Shown here piece after piece: positions 58,445 to 64,000 of a DNA stretch of 64,000 bases. This DNA is from Pleodorina starrii (Eukaryota; Chlorophyta; Chlorophyceae; Chlamydomonadales; Volvocaceae), in NCBI GenBank assembly GCA_030267565.1, contig BRXU01000003.1:2898001-2962000 (forward strand). The letters run 5' to 3'. The notes under the pieces are model-generated. The model worked only from the letters and a program-made list of their open reading frames with translations, ran no database searches and had not been told where the DNA came from. The first letter of the stretch is position 1, and every line of letters starts with the position of its first letter. A program made the translations under genes and the position numbers.

Positions 58445-58702
58445 TCACGACGGCCCCGGCTGCCCTGTCAGCTGAGCTGCGGCCTGGCTGGGCTGGGCGC
58501 TGATGGCTGACCCGGTCGGGGAGACCTGCTGTGCTGCCTGGGCGCCCCCGGCGGGTGCCTGTGGTGCTGGGACCGGGGCCACCCGGGACAGATGAACCTG
58601 CAGACGCGGGCTGCTGCCAGCCACCCGTTGTACGGAGCAGAGGACACCTTCATGCGCCCAGGAGGCTTCGAAGGCATCCAACCGGCCGGGCTTCAGCTGC
58701 GC
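58445..58702 (-). pseudogene. L1 ORF2 C-terminal stub in macrosatellite 2, unit 1
   Basis: About 86 codons from QLKPGRLDAFEASWAHEGVL to the stop, with SVQRVAGSSPRLQVHLSRVA. Identical stubs recur at 60238-60495 and 62009-62266. They carry no catalytic part and mark where every unit is truncated. Confidence 0.85.
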
Positions 58703-60237
58703 TTTTTTTTTCTGCGAGGGACGTTACAAGGACCGGGAAAGCGAAGCCCAACGGGCAAGCCGAGCAAGACCGGCAAGCCACAACAACCTGGCAAGAAGCC
58801 CAAGAAACCACTGCAAGGAGCCGAGGAGAGAGAAAAAGCCAAGCAACGCCTAAACTCGCAGACAGGACAGGGACAGGGACGGGGGCAGCAAGAGGCCAGG
58901 AGCCACTGCTGCACGGGCGGCACACACGGCCACCCCTTCCTCCAAGACACCGAGGAGGGAACCGAAACCAACACCAGGGCCCAACACCAGGGCCAAACCC
59001 CAGGGCCGACACCAGGGCCAACACCACGGCCCAACACCAGGGCCAACCCCACAGCCCAACACCAGGGCCAACACCACGGCCCAACACCAGGGCCAAACCC
59101 ACAGCCCAACACCAGGGCCCAACACCAGGGCCCAAAACCAGAGCCAACACCACGGCCCAATACCAGGGCAAAAACCACGGCCCAACACCCGGGCCAGCAC
59201 CACTGACCAACAACAGGGCCCGTCACCGAGGACAAACCCCAGGGCCGGGCAAAGGCCCCAACAGCGACCACAGCAACAACACAACCACAACCTGCACAAC
59301 CTCAACAGCCAAGGGGCGAACCCTATACCCAGGGCGACAGCAACAGGAACGGCAAACAAAGCCGGGCAACCGCCACAGCGAACCAGGGCGGACAAGCCCC
59401 CCCGCCTGGGAGCACCAGAGGAAACAGGAAAACCACAGCACGCCCGAAGAACCCCGCACCACCTAAACCGCCTCCCAGAGCCACAAAAGCCGCAGGGACG
59501 GCGCCACACGAAGCGCACCAGAGACAAACAACAACCGACCCCACCCTGGGGGCGTCCCCGCAAGACAGCAGGCCCCAAGACACGCCTCCCTCCCAAGACA
59601 CCCCACACCGCAGGAACCGCACTCCCGCGGCCCCCCGGCTCCCAAGAACCCCCACGGGCGCAGCAGGGGCAGTACCGCCTGGCTGGAAGCCAGGGCACAA
59701 GCGCGCCGGCGACAAGACTCCCGCAGACCCCACCCTGGGGGCGTTCCCTCCAGACAGCGACCCCCGAACCGCACCTGCCTTCCACGGCAGCCTGCACCGC
59801 ACCAACCCTGCACCGAAGCCCCCCCTCCCCTCCCCAGGCCCCCCCCGAAACCCTCCCCAGTCCCCCCCGCGCCGCGCGCACCCCACTCCCAAGACCCCCC
59901 GTCCCCCAAAAACCCCCTCCAGGCCGCAGGGACAGCACCGCCGGGTCGGAGACCAGGGCACGAGAGCGCCTGCGACAAAACACCCACAGACTCCACACAG
60001 GGGGCGACCCCTCAAGACAGCAGCCCCCGAACCGCACCTGCCTCCCGCGGCAGCCTGCACCACACCAACCCTGCTCCGAAGCTCCCCCGACCCCCAAGAC
60101 CCCCTAAGGCCCCACCCACAGCAAGCCCCGCACCGCACCCCCCTCCCTAGGCAACCCGCACCGCCCGCTCCCCACCCTCGAGCTCCCTCGCACCCACGAA
60201 CCTCAGACACCGAGACCCCCGGCTCGCAACACCCCGC

Positions 60238-60495
60238 TCACGACGGCCCCGGCTGCCCTGTCAGCTGAGCTGCGGCCTGGCTGGGCTGGGCGCTGATGGC
60301 TGACCCGGTCGGGGAGACCTGCTGTGCTGCCTGGGCGCCCCCGGCGGGTGCCTGTGGTGCTGGGACCGGGGCCACCCGGGACAGATGAACCTGCAGACGC
60401 GGGCTGCTGCCAGCCACCCGTTGTACGGAGCAGAGGACACCTTCATGCGCCCAGGAGGCTTCGAAGGCATCCAACCGGCCGGGCTTCAGCTGCGC
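60238..60495 (-). pseudogene. L1 ORF2 C-terminal stub, unit 2
   Basis: Same truncation base and same protein end as the stub at 58445-58702. Confidence 0.85.
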
Positions 60496-62008
60496 TTTTT
60501 TTTTCTGCGAGGGACGTTACAAGGACCGGGAAAGCGAAGCCCAACGGGCAAGCCGAGCAAGACTGGCAAGCCACAACAACCTGGCAAGAAGCCCAAGAAA
60601 CCACTGCAAGGAGCCGAGGAGAGAGAAAAAGCCAAGCAACGCCTAAACTCGCAGACAGGACAGGGACAGGGACGGGGGCAGCAAGAGGCCAGGAGCCACT
60701 GCTGCACGGGCGGCACACACGGCCACCCCTTCCTCCAAGACACCGAGGAGGGAACCGAAACCAACACCAGGGCCCAACACCAGGGCCAAACCCCAGGGCC
60801 GACACCAGGGCCAACACCACGGCCCAACACCAGGGCCAACCCCACAGCCCAACACCAGGGCCAACACCAAGGCCCAACACCAGGGCCAATCCCACAGCCC
60901 AACACCAGGGCCCAAAACCAGAGCCAACACCACGGCCCAACACCAGGGCAAAAACCACGGCCCAACACCCGGGCCAGCACCACTGACCAACAACAGGGCC
61001 CGTCACCGAGGACAAACCCCAGGGCCGGGCAAAGGCCCCAACAGCGACCACAGCAACAACACAACCACAACCTGCACAACCTCAACAGCCAAGGGGCGAA
61101 CCCTATACCCAGGGCGACAGCAACAGGAACGGCAAACAAAGCCGGGCAACCGCCACAGCGAACCAGGGCGGACAAGCCCCCCCCGCCTGGGAGCACCAAA
61201 GGAAACAGGAAAACCACAGCACGCCCGAAGAACCCCGCACCACCTAAACCGCCTCAAAAGCCGCAGGGACGGCGCCACACGAAGCGCACCAGAGACAAAC
61301 AACAACCGACCCCACCCTGGGGGCGTCCCCGCAAGACAGCAGGCCCCAAGACACGCCTCCCTCCCAAGACACCCCACACCGCAGGAACCGCACTCCCGCG
61401 GCCCCCCGGCTCCCAAGAACCCCCACGGGCGCAGCAGGGGCAGTACCGCCTGGCTGGAAGCCAGGGCACAAGCGCGCCGGCGACAAGACTCCCGCAGACC
61501 CCACCCTGGGGGCGTTCCCTCCAGACAGCGACCCCCGAACCGCACCTGCCTTCCACGGCAGCCTGCACCGCACCAACCCTGCACCGAAGCCCCCCCTCCC
61601 CTCCCCAGACCCCCCCCGAAACCCTCCCCAGTCCCCCCCGCGCCGCGCGCACCCCACTCCCAAGACCCCCCGTCCCCCAAAAACCCCCTCCAGGCCGCAG
61701 GGACAGCACCGCCGGGTCGGAGACCAGGGCACGAGAGCGCCTGCGACAAAACACCCACAGACTCCACACAGGGGGCGACCCCTCAAGACAGCAGCCCCCG
61801 AACCGCACCTGCCTCCCGCGGCAGCCTGCACCACACCAACCCTGCTCCGAAGCTCCCCCGACCCCCAAGACCCCCTCAGGCCCCACCCACAGCAAGCCCC
61901 GCACCGCACCCCCCTCCCTAGGCAACCCACACCGCCCGCTCCCCACCCTCGAGCTCCCTCGCACCCACGAACCTCAGACACCGAGACCCCCGGCTCGCAA
62001 CACCCCGC

Positions 62009-62266
62009 TCACGACGGCCCCGGCTGCCCTGTCAGCTGAGCTGCGGCCTGGCTGGGCTGGGCGCTGATGGCTGACCCGGTCGGGGAGACCTGCTGTGCTG
62101 CCTGGGCGCCCCCGGCGGGTGCCTGTGGTGCTGGGACCGGGGCCACCCGGGACAGATGAACCTGCAGACGCGGGCTGCTGCCAGCCACCCGTTGTACGGA
62201 GCAGAGGACACCTTCATGCGCCCAGGAGGCTTCGAAGGCATCCAACCGGCCGGGCTTCAGCTGCGC
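62009..62266 (-). pseudogene. L1 ORF2 C-terminal stub, unit 3
   Basis: Same truncation base and same protein end as the stub at 58445-58702. A fourth stub begins at the right edge of the window. Confidence 0.85.
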
Positions 62267-64000
62267 TTTTTTTTTCTGCGAGGGACGTTACAAGGACCGG
62301 GAAAGCGAAGCCCAACGGGCAAGCCGAGCAAGACCGGCAAGCCACAACAACCTGGCAAGAAGCCCAAGAAACCACTGCAAGGAGCCGAGGAGAGAGAAAA
62401 AGCCAAGCAACGCCTAAACTCGCAGACAGGACAGGGACAGGGACGGGGGCAGCAAGAGGCCAGGAGCCACTGCTGCACGGGCGGCACACACGGCCACCCC
62501 TTCCTCCAAGACACCGAGGAGGGAACCGAAACCAACACCAGGGCCCAACACCAGGGCCAAACCCCAGGGCCGACACCAGGGCCAACACCACGGCCCAACA
62601 CCAGGGCCAACCCCACAGCCCAACACCAGGGCCAACACCACGGCCCAACACCAGGGCCAAACCCACAGCCCAACACCAGGGCCCAACACCAGGGCCCAAA
62701 ACCAGAGCCAACACCACGGCCCAATACCAGGGCAAAAACCACGGCCCAACACCCGGGCCAGCACCACTGACCAACAACAGGGCCCGTCACCGAGGACAAA
62801 CCCCAGGGCCGGGCAAAGGCCCCAACAGCGACCACAGCAACAACACAACCACAACCTGCACAACCTCAACAGCCAAGGGGCGAACCCTATACCCAGGGCG
62901 ACAGCAACAGGAACGGCAAACAAAGCCGGGCAACCGCCACAGCGAACCAGGGCGGACAAGCCCCCCCGCCTGGGAGCACCAGAGGAAACAGGAAAACCAC
63001 AGCACGCCCGAAGAACCCCGCACCACCTAAACCGCCTCCCAGAGCCACAAAAGCCGCAGGGACGGCGCCACACGAAGCGCACCAGAGACAAACAACAACC
63101 GACCCCACCCTGGGGGCGTCCCCGCAAGACAGCAGGCCCCAAGACACGCCTCCCTCCCAAGACACCCCACACCGCAGGAACCGCACTCCCGCGGCCCCCC
63201 GGCTCCCAAGAACCCCCACGGGCGCAGCAGGGGCAGTACCGCCTGGCTGGAAGCCAGGGCACAAGCGCGCCGGCGACAAGACTCCCGCAGACCCCACCCT
63301 GGGGGCGTTCCCTCCAGACAGCGACCCCCGAACCGCACCTGCCTTCCACGGCAGCCTGCACCGCACCAACCCTGCACCGAAGCCCCCCCTCCCCTCCCCA
63401 GGCCCCCCCCGAAACCCTCCCCAGTCCCCCCCGCGCCGCGCGCACCCCACTCCCAAGACCCCCCGTCCCCCAAAAACCCCCTCCAGGCCGCAGGGACAGC
63501 ACCGCCGGGTCGGAGACCAGGGCACGAGAGCGCCTGCGACAAAACACCCACAGACTCCACACAGGGGGCGACCCCTCAAGACAGCAGCCCCCGAACCGCA
63601 CCTGCCTCCCGCGGCAGCCTGCACCACACCAACCCTGCTCCGAAGCTCCCCCGACCCCCAAGACCCCCTAAGGCCCCACCCACAGCAAGCCCCGCACCGC
63701 ACCCCCCTCCCTAGGCAACCCGCACCGCCCGCTCCCCACCCTCGAGCTCCCTCGCACCCACGAACCTCAGACACCGAGACCCCCGGCTCGCAACACCCCG
63801 CTCACGACGGCCCCGGCTGCCCTGTCAGCTGAGCTGCGGCCTGGCTGGGCTGGGCGCTGATGGCTGACCCGGTCGGGGAGACCTGCTGTGCTGCCTGGGC
63901 GCCCCCGGCGGGTGCCTGTGGTGCTGGGACCGGGGCCACCCGGGACAGATGAACCTGCAGACGCGGGCTGCTGCCAGCCACCCGTTGTACGGAGCAGAGG

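Larger units (their letters stand above)
56909..64000 (-). repeat. Macrosatellite 2: ~1.79-kb units (ORF2 tail + 3' UTR + poly(A))
   Basis: Poly(T) starts at 56909, 58703, 60496 and 62267 give periods of 1,794, 1,793 and 1,771 bp; the fourth unit runs off the window. Each unit, read on minus, starts inside ORF2 at the same base (GCGCAGCTGAAGCCCGGCCG), continues through the last codons and the 3' UTR, and ends with the terminus plus A8-9. Unit variants alternate (CCCTCAGG/CCCTAAGG, AACCCACACC/AACCCGCACC, CCCAGACC/CCCAGGCC), so units 2 and 4 look the same at 3,564-bp spacing: a dimeric higher-order repeat. Confidence 0.92.

Overview
The window looks like repeat-rich nuclear DNA from a GC-rich green alga, most likely a chlamydomonadalean (Volvocales-type) chlorophyte. 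The evidence is spliced genes with GT(A/G)AGT donors and CAG acceptors, very high GC with strand-biased C/G runs, LINEs of the algal L1 and RandI/Dualen types, and CACTA/EnSpm DNA transposons. It is not prokaryotic: there are no operons, and almost everything recognisable is a mobile element or a product of one. The species assignment is inference.

Layout. (1) 1-534: flanking DNA with one plausible minus-strand exon. (2) 535-8168: a 7.6-kb CACTA-type element without a visible transposase. It has 26-bp imperfect terminal inverted repeats (TIRs), a 3-bp GAT target duplication, subterminal AGTCATA repeats, two minisatellites and an inserted tRNA-headed SINE. (3) 8169-8985: a short flanking island with exon-like minus-strand frames. 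(4) 8986-17655: a second CACTA-type element of 8.7 kb with 15-bp perfect TIRs, a TAT duplication and subterminal TACGAAG repeats. Its interior is partly homologous, in inverted order, to that of the first. (5) 17989-22267: a spliced, partly decayed CACTA (Tnp2-like) transposase gene, the likely type of source for enzymes that move such elements. (6) 22255-24535: a 143-bp palindrome-bearing tandem repeat and a truncated 2OG-dioxygenase-like fragment, duplicated together as a ~1.09-kb block.

(7) 24490-39863: an L1-clade LINE on the plus strand (ORF1, then ORF2 with APE endonuclease, RT and a C-terminal zinc motif). It is broken by frameshifts, stops, a ~0.4-kb deletion and a nested insertion. 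(8) 29984-36997, inside that L1: a 5'-truncated RandI/Dualen-type LINE on the minus strand. It keeps RT, RNase H, a CCHC motif and a restriction-like endonuclease, plus the tail of an APE domain, in one ~2,290-codon frame. It has a 14-bp target duplication and a (TTA)n tail. (9) 39864-51688: ten tandem ~1,145-bp units (plus a partial one), each an L1 3' end with its poly(A). (10) 51689-56090: a second L1 copy (minus) with its RT removed and replaced in frame by a scrap of 3' UTR. (11) 56091-56908: inverted 3'-UTR pieces interrupted by a poly(A)-ended retroposed segment. (12) 56909-64000: a second tandem array of ~1.79-kb units (86 codons of ORF2 plus 3' UTR plus poly(A)), showing a 3,564-bp higher-order period and running off the window.

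Overall reading: the right 40 kb is an L1 cluster in which truncated 3' ends have become a macrosatellite. That is reminiscent of the Zepp/ZeppL L1 clusters described at telomeres of Chlorella and centromeres of Coccomyxa and Chlamydomonas, so a centromeric or subtelomeric location is the main hypothesis. The left 24 kb is a CACTA neighbourhood with two non-autonomous derivatives next to a transposase gene.
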